Part shown: piece by piece, positions 10,618 through 21,862 of the stretch
Position numbering within the stretch: the first letter of the stretch is position 1
How the letters are laid out: the number at the start of each line of letters is the position of its first letter
Source: Chelydra serpentina
Lineage: Eukaryota > Chordata > Testudines > Chelydridae
Direction of reading: 5' to 3'
DNA length: 64,000 bases
Assembly (NCBI GenBank): GCA_037349315.1
Contig: JBAIAC010000054.1
Coordinates: forward strand, 1,922,001-1,986,000
Notes under the pieces: generated by a model
What the model was told of the DNA's origin: nothing
What the model saw: the letters and a program-made list of their open reading frames with translations, nothing else
Database searches by the model: none
Program-made: the position numbers and the translations under genes

Positions 10618-10766
10618 AATCGTCCTTGCAATGTGGACAATATTGTTAGTCTTTATCCAGTTATTAGTATATTTGGAGATTCATGTGTCTTATTACTTTG
10701 TTTTCTTTTAAAGCTCCAGGAAGAAATCACAGCCAGTGTTTCACACTATCGGTGATTTGGGGGGCG
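10618..10766 (+). promoter_or_regulatory. short 3' untranslated region with polypurine tract
   Basis: About 140 nt follow the RT-RH stop. The G-run GGGGGGCG (10759-10766) ends immediately before the 3' LTR and is the likely plus-strand primer. No envelope or extra reading frame fits in this space. Confidence 0.7.
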
Positions 10767-11578
10767 TGTCATAAATATGAAGGGAAGGGGGAGAGGGTCT
10801 GATGCAGTGCTATAAAATCCTCTTTCCAGTAAAGGGTTAAGAAATGCAGGTAGCCAGACTGACACCTGACCTGGCTGGGCTCTGACCAATAAGGGGACAA
10901 GATACTTTCAAACTTGGGAGGGGGGAAGGTTTTAGTGAGTGTCTTTGTCTGAGGGAGAGTGATCTTGGAAGACAGAAGGAACCTACAGAAAATCAAACCT
11001 CCCTTTTCTGAAGTAAGTTTAGATAGTATAGCGTATAGATTCTGTTTATTTTTGCTTGGGGTATCCCCTGTGTTAGAAGGGGCAAGGGGGGGGGGAGGTA
11101 TTCATGGTTATCTGTAACGTTAAGGTTTTGTCCAGAGGGGGAAATCTCTCTGAGTTTGGAAATATAGTGCCCTGTGAAATAGTTACCATCCTGATTTTAC
11201 AGAGATGATTTTACCTTCTTTATGTTTAATAAAATCCTTCTTTTAAGAAGTTGACTGTTTTCTATAGTGTTAAAACCCAGGGGGTGGGTTTTTAGATCAC
11301 TGTGTAACCAATTGGTTGGGAGATTGTTCTCAAGCTTCCCCAGGAAAGGGGGTGTACGGCTTGAGGGGGCATTTTGGGGGGGAGGGAAGTTCAAGTGATT
11401 CCTTTCCTGGATTCCTGTTAGACATTTGATGGTGGCAGTAAGAAGCATTTCTCGGGGTGCAGGGAATTTTGTACCTTGGGGGGGGTTTACCCTAAGCTGG
11501 TAAAATAGGCTTAGGGGCTCTGAATGCGGGTCCCCACGTCTTTACCCTAGAGTTTAGAGTGGGGAGGGAACCCTGACA
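10767..11578 (+). repeat. 3' LTR (812 bp)
   Basis: Same sequence as the 5' LTR with one extra G in the run near 11085-11094. AATAAA at 11228-11233 would serve as the polyadenylation signal of the element transcript. Confidence 0.93.
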
Positions 11579-12616
11579 GTGCTAATAAAATTTGCAGATT
11601 ACACAAAGTTGGGAAGTATTGCCTATAGGGAGAAGGATCGGAATACAGTACAAAGAGATTTGGACAACTTTGAAAACTGGAGTAATAGAAATGGGATGAA
11701 ATTTAATAGTGCAGCATGCCAAGTCATGCATTTCGGGACTAACAAACAAGCATTTTTGCTACAAGCTGAAGACTTATCGGAAGCGACAAAGGAGGAAGAC
11801 CTTGGTCAATCGCACAATGACTACGACCTGTCAAAGTGTTGCAGCAGTGGAAAAAAGGCTAAAGCAGTCCTAGGATGCATCAGGTGAGGTATTTCCAGTA
11901 GAGATAGAAAAGTATTACCATTGTACAAGGAACTGGTGAGACCTCATCTGGAATACTGTGTGCAATTCTTATTTCCCATGTTTAAGAAAGAGGAATTCAA
12001 ACTGGAAGAAGTGCAGAGAAGGGCTACTAGGATGATCAGAGGAATGGAGAACCTGCCCTACGAAAGGAGACTTAAGGAGCTTGGCTTGTTTAGCTTAACA
12101 AAACGAAGGCTGAGGGGAGATGCGATTGCTCTCTATAAATATATCAGAAGGACAAATACCAGGGAGGGAGAGGAGTTATTTAAGTTAAGAGCCATTGTTG
12201 GCACAAATAACAAATGGATATAAACTGACAATCAACAGCTTTAGGCTTGGAATCTAACAAAGGTTTAAAACCATCAGAGGTGTAAAGTTCTGGAATGGCC
12301 TTCCAAGGGAAGTAGTGGGGGCAGAAAAGCTAACTTGTTTCAAGACCGAGCTTGATAAGTTTATGGAGGTATAGTATGATGAGTTGTCTCCAATAGCGTA
12401 TGGCCCATCTGCAACAGCTTATTAGCAAATATCTCTAACGCCCAGAGATGGGACACCAGATGGGGAGGGCTCTGAGTTACTACAGAGAATTCTTTCCGGG
12501 GTGTCTGGCTGGTGAGTCTTACCCACGTGCTCAGGGTCTAACTGATCACTACATTTAGGGATGGGAAGGAGTTTTCCTCGATGTCAGATTGGCAGAGACC
12601 ATGGGGATTTTTAGCC
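11579..12616 (+). mobile_element. CR1-B LINE, segment 2 (end of RT, 3' UTR)
   Basis: Begins with the second GTGCT copy and resumes the CR1 frame at IKFADYTKLGS, where CR1 consensus has FADDTK. It continues through [35 protein letters not shown] and the WNGLP-type block. The 3' UTR follows from about 12370. The segment stops at TTTTTAGCC (12616). The next UTR bases, TTCCTTTGCAGCATGG, appear only at 15361, so another CR1 lies between. Confidence 0.85.
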
Positions 12617-12743
12617 ATTGTGGAGAAACTAAATGAATTCTTTGCATCGGTCTTCAGGGCTGAGGATGTGAGGGAGATTCCCAAACCTGAGCCATTCTTT
12701 TTATGTGACAAATCTGTGGAACTGTACCAGATTGAGGTGTCAT
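12617..12743 (+). mobile_element. CR1-A LINE, segment 1 (inserted in CR1-B UTR)
   Basis: Encodes a decayed EKLNEFFASVFRAEDVREI block, the region just before RT in CR1. It ends at GTCAT, the target duplication of the solo LTR that follows, and resumes at 13883 with TAGAGGAC in register. Confidence 0.85.
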
Positions 12744-13877
12744 TGTAACCATGCCTTTGTGGGTCACAACTGAGAATGTCCTGAATTTGGCAAACCGCTG
12801 AGAAATAGGGCAGACACACCCCAAAACTGGAGGTTATTCTCCCATGAGATATACCAAACCAGCAACAAAAGTAAACTTCTGTTTTATCACACTGGCTAAC
12901 AAGAAGCCATAAAAGCAGTTTCCTTGGGCATTCTAGTCCTTGTATCACCACCAAAAACACTAGATTCAGAGATGAGTGGTTCTTTAAAACCAATCTCCTC
13001 AAATAAAAGATTCTTCTGATCCCAAAGGGCCAGCCACACACCTAGGTCAATACATAACTCAGATCCTACCCAAAAATCATACTGTTGCCAGTCCTTTAGT
13101 ATCTAAAATCTAAAGGTTTATTCATAAAAAGAAAAAAAAGAAAGGTGAGAGTTAAAATTGGTTAAAAGAATCAAATGCATACAGTAATTGCAAAGTTATT
13201 GGCTCAGGCTTGTAGCAGTGATGGAATAAACTGCTGGCTTAAATCAAGTCTCTGGTTGCTTTCATATCATTGGAAGGACCTCAGTCCCTTGGTTAGAATG
13301 CTCCCATTAGTATAAGTCCATAGTCCAGAGACTGGAGCAGGGAAGAGGCCAAAGGAAGGTGTTTCCAGGGCCGTTTATAGCTTCTGCCATGTGGCGGGAA
13401 ACCCATTGTTTCAAACAAAGCCCCCAGCCCAGCTAGTGGAAAATTACAGGTAAAAGATGGGAATTTGGAGTCACATGGGCAAGCCACATGTCCGTGCATA
13501 ATTTTGCTTATTCAGAGCAGGAAATCATTACCTATACCCCAGACAGACGTCTACAGGACAGTCCATTCAGTGTAGATGGGCGTCTCCTATGGTCCATTGT
13601 CAGTTAAGTGTTCCTTGATGAGCCACTTAATTTGAATAGTCCCTTCAAGATGTGCTGGCTAATTAATTTGTGGGCATTACCCCAGGAGCAAACATTTGAA
13701 ATACAGATATAGAGCCAATATTCATAACTTCAAATACAAAAATGATACTTTCATACAAATAGCATAATCAAATTCAGCAAATCTTACATGCCACATTTGT
13801 ACAAGCTTTGTTGCAAATATATAACAGTGGTTGCAACAATGATCTATATGGTCATATTTTAATCAGATAATGTCACA
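12744..13877 (-). mobile_element. solo LTR of an endogenous retrovirus-like element
   Basis: The 1134-bp block is flanked by GTCAT on both sides (12739-12743 and 13878-13882) and has TG..CA ends. Read on the minus strand it starts TGTGACATTATC, contains a TATAAA-type box (CTATAAACGG) and later AATAAA in TGAATAAACC, then ends GGTTACA. That order (promoter, then polyadenylation signal) sets the orientation. There is no internal coding sequence, so it is probably left after LTR-LTR recombination. The family is not named with certainty. Confidence 0.82.
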
Positions 13878-13882
13878 GTCAT

Positions 13883-15360
13883 TAGAGGACATTTGGGAAC
13901 AAATTGATAAACTAAAGAGTAATAAGTCACCAGGACCAGATGGCATTCACCCAAGAATTCTGAAGGAACTCAAATGTGAAATTGCAGAACTACTAACTGT
14001 AGTCTGTAACTTATCATTTAAATTAGCTTCTGTACCAAATGACTGAAGGATAGCTAATGTGACCCCAATTTTTTAAAAGGGTTATAATGTACTTAGATTT
14101 TCAGAGAGCCTTTGACCAGGTCCCTCACCAAAGAGTCTTAAGCAAAGTAAGCAGTTATGGGATAAGAGGGACGGTCCTCTCATGGATAAATAACTGGTTA
14201 AAAGATAGAAAACAGAGTAGGAATAAATGGTCAATTTTCAGAATGGAGAGCGATAAATAGTGGTGTCCCCAAGGAGTCTTGTACTGGGCCCAGTCCTATT
14301 CAGTATATTCATAAATGATCTGGAAAACAGGGTAAAAACTGAGGTGGCAAAATTTGCAGATGATACAAAACTACTCAAGATAGTTAAGTCCCAGGCAGAC
14401 TGTGAAGAGCTACAAAAAGATCTCTCAAAACGGAGTGACTGGGCAACAAAATGGTAGATGAAATTCAGTGTTGATAAATGCAAAGTTATGCATATTGGAA
14501 AACATAATCCCAACTATACATATAAAATGATGGGCTCTAAATTGGCTGTTACCACTCAAGAAAGCGATCTTGGAGTCATTGTGAATAGTTCTCTGAAATC
14601 ATCCGCTCAATGTGCAGCGGCAGTCAAAAAAGCAAACAGAATGTTGGGAATCATTAAGAAAGGGATGGATAATAAGACAGAAAATATCATATTGCCTCTA
14701 TATAAATCCATGGTACACCCACATCTTGAATACTGTGTGCAGATGTGGTCACCCCATCTCAAAAATAAATAAATATTGGAATTGGAAAAGGTTCAGAAAA
14801 GGGCAACAAAAATGATTAGTGGTATGGAACAGCTGCCATATAAGGAGAGATTAATAAGAGTGGGACTTTTCAGCTTAGAAAAGAGACGACTAAGGGGAGA
14901 TATAGAGGTCTATAAATTCCTGACTGGTGTGGAGAAAGTAAATAAGGAAGTGCTATTTACTCCTCATAACACAAGACTAGGCGTCACCAAATGAAATGAA
15001 TAGGGAGCAGGTTTAAAAGGAACAAAAGGAAGTATTTTTTCACACAATGCACAGTTAACCTGTGAACTCCTTGCCAGAGGATGTTGTAAAGGCCAAGACT
15101 ATAACAAGGTTCAAAAAAGAAGTAGATGAGTTTATGGAGGATAGGTCCATCAATGGCTATTAGCCAGGATGGGCAGGGATAGTGTCCCTAGCCTGTTTGC
15201 CAGAAGCTGGGAATGGGCAACAGGAGATGGTTCACTTGATGATTACCTGTTCTGTCATTCCCTCTGGGGCACCTGGCATTGGCCACTGTCAGAAGACAGA
15301 ATACTGGGCTAGCTGGACCTTTGGTGTGACCCAGTATGACTGTTCTTATGCTCTTATGTC
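13883..15360 (+). mobile_element. CR1-A LINE, segment 2
   Basis: Continues CR1 from the SNKSPGPDGIHPRILKEL block through [12 protein letters not shown] (14350-14380), HLEYCVQMWSPH and [19 protein letters not shown], to a full 3' UTR ending CAGTATGACTG-TTCTTATG near 15358. About 80 codons of early RT are missing at about 14078, where the pre-RT block joins directly to the Y-L-D-F-type block. Several stops make it non-coding. Confidence 0.88.
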
Positions 15361-15455
15361 TTCCTTTGCAGCATGGAACACGGGCAACTTTCTGGTTTGA
15401 ACTAGAGTAAATGGTGGATTCTTTATAACTTGAAGTCCTTAAATTAAGATTCGAG
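15361..15455 (+). mobile_element. CR1-B LINE, segment 3 (3' UTR)
   Basis: Starts TTCCTTTGCAGCATGG and continues the UTR broken at 12616. It is cut again at about 15455 by CR1-C and resumes near 16822 with ACTTCTGTAAC. Confidence 0.75.
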
Positions 15456-16821
15456 ATTATGCCTGACCAACCTGATTGCCTTCTATGATGAGATAACTGG
15501 CTCTGTGGATATGGGGAAAGCAGTGGATGTGATATATCTTGAGTTTAGCAGCAAAGCTTTTGATACGGTCTCCCACAGAATTCTTGCTAGCAAGCTAAAA
15601 GATTATGGATTGGATGAATGGACTATAAGGTGGAGAGAAAGCTGGCTAGATTGTCGGGCTCAATGGTTGGCGATCAATGGCTCAATGTCTAGTTGGCAGT
15701 CAGTATCAAGCAGAGTACCCCAGGGGTTGGTCGTCGGCCGGTTTTGTTCAGCATCTTCATTAATGATCTGGATGATGGGATTAATTGCACCCTCAGCAAG
15801 TTCGCGATGACACTAAGATGGGGGGAGAGGTAGATACACTGGATAGGGGATAGGGTCAGAGTGACCTAGACAAATTGGAGGATTGGGCCAAAAGAAATCT
15901 GGTGAGGTTCAACAAGGACAACACTTTGGACGAAAGAATCCCATGCACAGGCTGTGGACCGACTGGCAAAGCAGCAGTTCTGCAGAAAAGGACCTGGGGA
16001 TTTCAATGGATGAGAAGTTGGATATGACTCAGAAGTGTGCCCTTGTTGCCAAGAAAGCTAACGGCATATTGGGCTGCATTAGGAGGAGCATTGCCAGCAG
16101 ATCGAGGGAAGTGATTATTCCCCTCTATTTGGCACTGGTGAGGCCACATCTGAGTACAGGCGAGTCTCATCTTACGCATAAAGCGAAAACCGCATAGAGT
16201 CAAACGCTCATTGAGTTGAATGGCGGGCGGAATCGCCCGCACTACAGATACAGTTTTTAAATTGTTATTTTTCTCTTTTTTTGCTGACTCCGCAAAGCTG
16301 AATTTGCGCATGTTAAATGTGCATAAGATGCGACGCACCTGTATTACGTTCAATTTTGGGGCCCCCACTACAGAAGGGATGTGGACAAATTGGAGAGAGT
16401 CCAACGGATGGCAACGAAAATGATCAGGGGGCTGGGGCACATGACTTACGCGGAGAGGCTGAGGGAACTGGGCTTGTTTAGTCTGCAGAAGAGAAGAGTG
16501 AGGGGGGATTTGATAGGGGGGTTCCAAAGAGGCTGGAGCTCGGCTGTTCTCAGTGGTGGCAGACGACAGAACAAGTCTCAAGTTGCAGTGGAGGATGTCT
16601 AGGTTGGATATTAGGAAACACTATTTCACTAGGAGGGTGGTGAAGCACTGGAATGGATTCCCTAGGGAGGTGGTGGAATTTCCATCCTTAGAGGTTTTTA
16701 AGGCCCGGCTTGATAAAGCCCTGGCTGGGATGATTTAGTTGGTGTTGGTCCTGCTTTGAGCAGGGGGTTGGACTAGATACCTCCTGAGGTCTCTTCCAGC
16801 CCTAATCTTCAATGATTCTAT
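15456..16821 (+). mobile_element. CR1-C LINE, 5'-truncated copy
   Basis: Begins inside RT ([14 protein letters not shown] block), continues through KAVDVIYLEF, ASKLKDYGLDEWTIRW and SSRVPQG, and ends with LDKALAGMI and the CR1 tail CTGCTTTGAGCAGGGGGTTG, then GATTCTATG. Frameshifts and indels break the frame. It is closest in type to the copies at 55605 and 61093. A small DNA transposon interrupts it at 16157-16341. Confidence 0.87.
16157..16341. mobile_element. Tigger/pogo-like MITE
   Basis: The 185-bp insertion is flanked by TA at 16155-16156 and 16342-16343. The left end CAGGCGAGTCTCATCTTACG and the right end (reverse complement CAGGTGCGTCGCATCTTATG) are imperfect inverted repeats. Removing it restores the CR1 sequence GAGTA-TTACG (consensus GAGTACTGTG-type). 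A TA duplication with CAG ends fits the Tc1-mariner superfamily, pogo/Tigger group. No coding capacity. Confidence 0.8.
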
Positions 16822-16955
16822 GACTTCTGTAACTTAACCTGAGGTTATGGGCCTATTACAAGAGTGGGTGGGTGAAGGTCTGTGACCTGTTGTGTGGAGG
16901 TCAAACTAGGTGATCATGATAGTCTAATCCTCATGCATCCCTATGAGTAGGTCTC
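16822..16955 (+). mobile_element. CR1-B LINE, segment 4 (terminal 3' UTR)
   Basis: Carries ACTTCTGTAACTTAACC, then GGTTATGGGCCTATTACA and a decayed tail AGGTCAAACTAGGTGATC, the normal end of this CR1 3' UTR type. It follows in register the part lost at 15455. Confidence 0.75.
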
Positions 16956-17120
16956 TATCATCCCTTTTTACAGATGAAGAAACCAAGGCATTGAAGTCAA
17001 ATGACTTGTCCAGCGCCCCATTAGAAAGTCAGTGTCAGAGCCAGGAGTAGATCCAGGAATGCAGGATTGAAGCACTGGCCACACTGGTTGAACAAATGTA
17101 GTGCTAGGCCACTGTTGTAG
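16956..17120 (-). mobile_element. MIR-like ancient SINE fragment
   Basis: Contains CCTTTTTACAGATGAAGAAA followed by a protracted MIR-type pattern (GACTTGTCCA, AGAGCCAGGAGTAGATCC) in antisense. Strongly diverged, as expected of an old amniote relic. Confidence 0.6.
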
Positions 17121-17518
17121 TACTAGGCAGCAGTAAACCTCCAGACAGCAAATAAGACTGTTGACAGGGTCCAGAAACCGGAACCGCAGCATTGCCTAGC
17201 AGTGCCTTATCTGCAACTCTGAGGAAATAAATCTTGACTGATGAATCTCTTCAATAAGAATTCTGATCAAATAAATTAGCTGCCTTCTCACTGATAATGG
17301 ACTGTTTTGAAAGTAACTTTGCGAAACATACTGAGCTGGAAGTTACCAATTCTTATCCTAAAGAGTCTCCTGCATGGAATTTTGATTTACAACATATATT
17401 TTCTGATAATCACATTTGCTTTATTAAAAGTAGAAATAGACCCTTCTATGTCTGTCTGCCCCAGCATCAGGATGTCTCTGCATGATGGAGAGCCCTGAAG
17501 TTCCTCCACATCACGTTT
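17121..17518. other. no recognisable feature
   Basis: About 400 bp of A-T-rich sequence between two repeat relics. Short overlapping frames near 17297-17498 have no family signature. Confidence 0.35.
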
Positions 17519-17790
17519 GATTCATAGATTATAAGGCCAAAGGGGACCACTGTGATTCCCTAACCTGTCTTGCTGCCCCTGAATTAATTCCTGGTTGTAT
17601 AGCAGCCACCATTTAGAAAGCAATCCAGTCCAGATTTTAAAAATGCCAGTGATGCCAGAATCCGCCACAACCCTGGGTAAATTGTTCCAGTGGTTAATTA
17701 CCAGTCCACTGAGGACTGGATAGGACACCCTTGACAGCACATTAACAACTCTCTTAAGGGCCTGCTGGGTGATAAAAGCTTCTTTCCTGG
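17519..17790 (-). mobile_element. CR1 3' end (antisense, old)
   Basis: TTCATAGATTATAAGGCCAA opens the reverse complement of a CR1 3' end. It matches the better-preserved antisense copy at 27772 onwards over ATTTTAAAAATGCCAGTGATG and GTTCCAGTGGTTAATTACC. Confidence 0.75.
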
Positions 17791-19289
17791 GGCTGCCATA
17801 CTCCCCCCGTCTGTCACCCCCGAGAACTTGTGGGATTGGGAGATCTGCAAGGTGATGTAAATTGTACCACTAATTTAAGCTTCTGACACACAATTTGTTG
17901 AGATTTATAAAGCCTATGGTTTTTATGCATAAATGTTTGTTCATATTTTAACAAGTTCTCCTAAGTAATTCTGACATTCAGTCTCTAATTATAAATGAGA
18001 TTCAAGGATAACTTTTCAAAGGGTGATCATAAATGTTTGATCATACTTCAACATCCTCCTCATTTCCCCTCTGATTCTTGCCCTTGGCTATTATGAAGAC
18101 TGTCCCTTCCACCACCTAGTCTTCCATAACAGTGTCCCTTTGTACAGATTCTGCTAAATGTCATTGCTGGCTAATTGGCTAATTTCCTGCACGCTGGTTT
18201 TTGAGTGGATGCATTGTGCTTGCACACATCTCACTGTGCCTAAGGATCATCTCCACTGTCAGCTAAACTCAGGCATGTCTACAGGTCAGCCCTTGAAATA
18301 CACTTCAAATGCACTGTGTTGTCAAACCACATTATTGCAATAGCCTCATCCAGTTGGAAAGGAAATGTGCACTTCACTGATTTATGCTAAAATTATCCTT
18401 AAGGGCAGCATTAGAAAAATGCCAGAGGTGGCTCAGATTAGATTGCTGTGTCTAGTACTAGGTAACCATGGAAAAATGCAAATTTGACTTGGAGTCCAAT
18501 CTCCAGTTGTTTGTGTATGTGGAGTCTTTTGGCATCTTACCTCTCCATCCTGAAAAGATCCTCTCTTCCTCTGCTCTGGGTGCTTATTTCTCACTTGCAA
18601 TTTTAACACCCTGTGCCACATCATGGACCAATATTTCAACAGCAACTCACTGGAGTGTCCTAGGCCGTTGATCCTGACTTCAAACTGTGGCTAAGCAGCA
18701 AGCACAGACACACACCATAGATATGAAACCCTACATTCATGCAAATCACTTTCCCTTGGAATAATGTGGGGAAGAAAGAAAAAGATAAATATGCATCAAC
18801 AAAACGCTCTCTAATTAGAATGCTCCTCGGAGGTTTCCAGGAGATGCTTTCAGTGTAGGTAAATACCAGACTAGCACTCTGCCTTAATCAGAAGGAATGA
18901 CTGTTTCTTGAATCTCATCTAATTACTCATGTTACTGGTTTTGAAATAAATGATCTCCCGGAACTTCAATGAGCAAATCTGAGAGAGTTGGTTTGGTAAG
19001 AGAGAAGAGCAGCCTCTTAGAAGCGAGACAGGAAGTAATTACAGGGATATTTACTTTCAAGAATCCTGCTACAAAAGAAAAATGAGAATTGTTTGTGTAA
19101 ACACAGGCAGACAGTTTACTCAGAGTTAACTATCATGTTGGCGATACAGGTACAGTGTAAATAACAAGGATACTGGAATATATTTAGCTACATAAGGGGA
19201 GTAGACTAGACAGTTCTGGGGAAATATTTTAGGACAATGACTTACCATCTTTTTAATGTTAAATACCCCCAAACAAAGCAAAGCCTCTT
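17791..19289. other. no recognisable feature
   Basis: 1.5 kb of mostly A-T-rich DNA. A phrase GGCATGTCTACAGGTCAGCC near 18271 resembles ends of reptile MITEs but has no partner. No gene seen. Confidence 0.35.
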
Positions 19290-19556
19290 ACGGTATGTCT
19301 GCACAGCTGCTGAGAGCGAGTTTCATAGCCTGGGGCGACAGGCTCTCACTAGCGCGCTAAAAATAGCTGGGTAGACCTTGCTCTGCTATTTGGGCTCTGA
19401 AGCACACACCCCTTCCTAAACATGAGAGCCCAAGCTCCAGCCCTAGCCAAAACATTCACATTGCTATTTGGAGCATGCTAGCGCGAGCCCCACTGGTGCA
19501 CGTCTGTCAGCCCAGACTGTGAGACTTGGTCCCAGTAGCTGTGTAGACATATCCTC
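19290..19556. mobile_element. MITE with inverted ends
   Basis: The left end GGTATGTCTGCACAGCTGCT and the right end, read in reverse as GATATGTCTACACAGCTACT, pair over about 25 bp with few mismatches. The inside is non-coding with GAGAGC/GCTCTC-rich hairpins. The ends resemble other TGTCTACA-type MITEs here (55268, 59698). No clear target duplication. Confidence 0.7.
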
Positions 19557-21104
19557 TATGACTGTCCTTCCCCAGAAACACACAACTCTGTCAAGCGACT
19601 TTACTCATTCATGAATGTCCTTTGAACTCGATACTCATGTCATAGATGCACTTGCCTGGACAAAAATGTACAAGCAGTGAGTGCATGGTTTTTGCATTCA
19701 GTTACCATGACGAGTGCACACATGAATTAGGTATTTGCACATACAAATGGGCAGAGATGCACATTATCAAGGGGCTTCTGAATGCAGATAGACAGTTTAT
19801 GCAATAAATCATGGTATCTGTGCGTGTAAATTAAGTGTGCACTTGTGTGTGCATTTTGAAGCTGTGTTTCTAAGGAATGTAGATATTTCTAGATTTGAAA
19901 CCACTAAGCTCTTCTGTATTCCTTTTTTTAACCATAGTTCTGAGATCACTGGAATTACTGAATTACCCATTGCTCCTTTCATATTTTGAACACCCCCATA
20001 TTCAAAATGACAAATCTCAGCCACACAGGGAAAGGAGGATACAGAGAAAGAGATGAAAGTGCAAAAGAATCCACAAAACATGCGCACTTGTGATGGGAAG
20101 GGGATGCTTCGTTGCAGGCCAGCCACAAAGGGAAAATATCCATACATTGTTCACAAGTAGTCTTCTATCTTGTTTCTTATATCAACTTAGTGAAAAAACT
20201 CTGCCCTCTAAAGTCCAATGTCTCTTGGATCCTGCAGGGCTATAAATGGGATCTTTGTCCTGTGGAAAGAGGGCCTGGGGGCCTGGGATACTGGAATTTA
20301 AAGGGATGACATCTTTAGGTCTAGAAAAGCTATTTTAGGTTGTGCTGGGTGGGACGTATATTACATTTATTAGCTTTAACCCAGTTCTCCCTCTTAGCCC
20401 TGCACAGCTAACTAAGGCACTTAGCTTTACAGGTGGAAGGATACAAGACGTAGTCAGAATAGACATTTTTAAATACTCCTGCATTGTTTTTTCCCCTGTA
20501 AATATGCAATATATACAAAGTACACAGTAATGTGGCAGGGTATAAAGGCTTTTGCTTGTGATGATTTTCATAATTCATGCGGCTTCACCATCTGTGAGTA
20601 ATGTGTCCCAGCCCAACTCCTATTGATAAATCCCATCACAATCCACTCTCGTTTGTTCTGGACACAGACATACAATACATGTACCCGTTGTAGCCAGGGG
20701 ACATACTATATTTGTCAGGCCCCTTTTTCCGCCTCAACTCCCCTGTGCTCACTAGTCTGTCCTTCCCAACACTCCAAGCCTTGGAGCAGCCTCAGAAGCA
20801 GACTCCTTTTAATTTGTTTTTTATATTTAACTTAGTTAAATAAAGTTTTTGCCTCATTCTCTGAAGCAGTTTCAAGCCTCGTGTCTTGTAACCAATCTGA
20901 GCGTGCCCTGTAATATCATGCATCAAGCACACAGCCTGCTGAGTCTTTGAACAGGTTGTTCTCTTTCTTGTTAACCAGTGGATAGTCTAGTTCATTGTCG
21001 GGGTTGAAAAACAAACTCCTCAAAACTAAGATACATTCAATATTTATCTAGGTACCTATATGGCCCTTGTCCACATAGTACCTGAGCACCTCACAATCAT
21101 TAAT
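19557..21104. other. no recognisable feature
   Basis: 1.5 kb without a supported gene or nameable repeat. Short frames lack signatures. Confidence 0.35.
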
Positions 21105-21290
21105 GGACTTTCTCCTTAACACTCCTGTGAAATAGGGAAGTATTATCCCCATTTTATAGAGGAGAAGCTGAGGCATGGAGTAGTTTATCTGATTTGCTCT
21201 CACAGAAAGTCTGTGGCTGATCCAGGAATTGAATCCAGATCCCCAGAGTCCCAATTCAATGTCCTATTCATGAGACCATCATTCCTTTAC
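21105..21290 (-). mobile_element. MIR-like ancient SINE (antisense)
   Basis: TATTATCCCCATTTTATAGA, then GAAGCTGAGGCATGGAG and TTGAATCCAGATCC, match in order the reverse complement of the MIR core and tRNA-related parts. Confidence 0.65.
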
Positions 21291-21335
21291 TTATACAAGA
21301 GAAAGAAGCCACCAATAAATTCAACAATATATATC

Positions 21336-21530
21336 ATAGAATCATAGAATATCAGGGTTGGAAGGGACCTTAGTAGGTCATCTAGTCCAACCCCCTGCTC
21401 AGAGCAGGACCAATCCCCAATTTTTGCCCCAGATCCCTAAATGGCCCCCTCAAGGATTGAACTCACAACCCTGGGTTTAGCAGGCCAATGCTCAAACCAC
21501 TGAGCTATCCCTTCCTCCCTCCCTCCCTAT
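21336..21530 (-). mobile_element. tRNA-derived SINE with CR1 tail
   Basis: On the minus strand it starts with GGGATAGCTCAGTGG (A box), then GCATTGGCCTGCTAAACCC and GAGTTCAATCC (B box). It continues through a spacer into GGTCCTGCTCTGAGCAGGGG and ends ATTCTATGATTCTATGA. The head is a tRNA-like pol III promoter; the last about 80 bp match the CR1 3' end found at 57250-57333. Related plus-strand copies are at 60286 and 61828. Confidence 0.88.
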
Positions 21531-21862
21531 ATACTAGGTTGTTTACAGAGCTTCCGTCAGCCTGTTGCCCACAGTCCTGGTTTCCATGACCCTTCATGCT
21601 CACCTGAGGAGAGTGGCATAAAAGTGTTTGTCAGTGATAAGGGTGCCTTTATTTTTTTATGTAGGCATTAGTAACTAGGCTTACAGCTGGTCAAAAATGA
21701 GGGGAGGGAGGTTCCAATGGAAAATGTTGGTGTTTTGACATAAATCTGAATACCAAAACATTTCATCCAAAAACAGAAATATTTTGATTTAGAAATGCTG
21801 CCATATTGCCTCATGGGAGTTGCCGTTCAGGCGCCTTAAGCTCCCATTCATAGAATCATAGA

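Larger units (their letters stand above)
4636..11578 (+). mobile_element. complete Gmr1-like Ty3/gypsy LTR retrotransposon
   Basis: The 6943-bp element has LTRs beginning TG and ending CA, a 5-bp target duplication, a tRNA-Leu-type primer binding site, a polypurine tract and two in-frame open regions. The domain order is Gag, protease, integrase, then reverse transcriptase and RNase H. The RT, integrase and GPY/F-type module are of gypsy type, but integrase lies upstream of RT as in Ty1/copia. That combination is established for Gmr1-type elements of deuterostomes. No envelope gene is present. The LTRs differ only by 9 versus 10 G in one run, so insertion was recent in evolutionary terms. One in-frame TAA at 9241 is the only visible defect. 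Confidence 0.93.

Noticed and set aside
10618..10766. Envelope gene downstream of RNase H
   Set aside because: Only about 150 nt remain before the 3' LTR, with no suitable frame.
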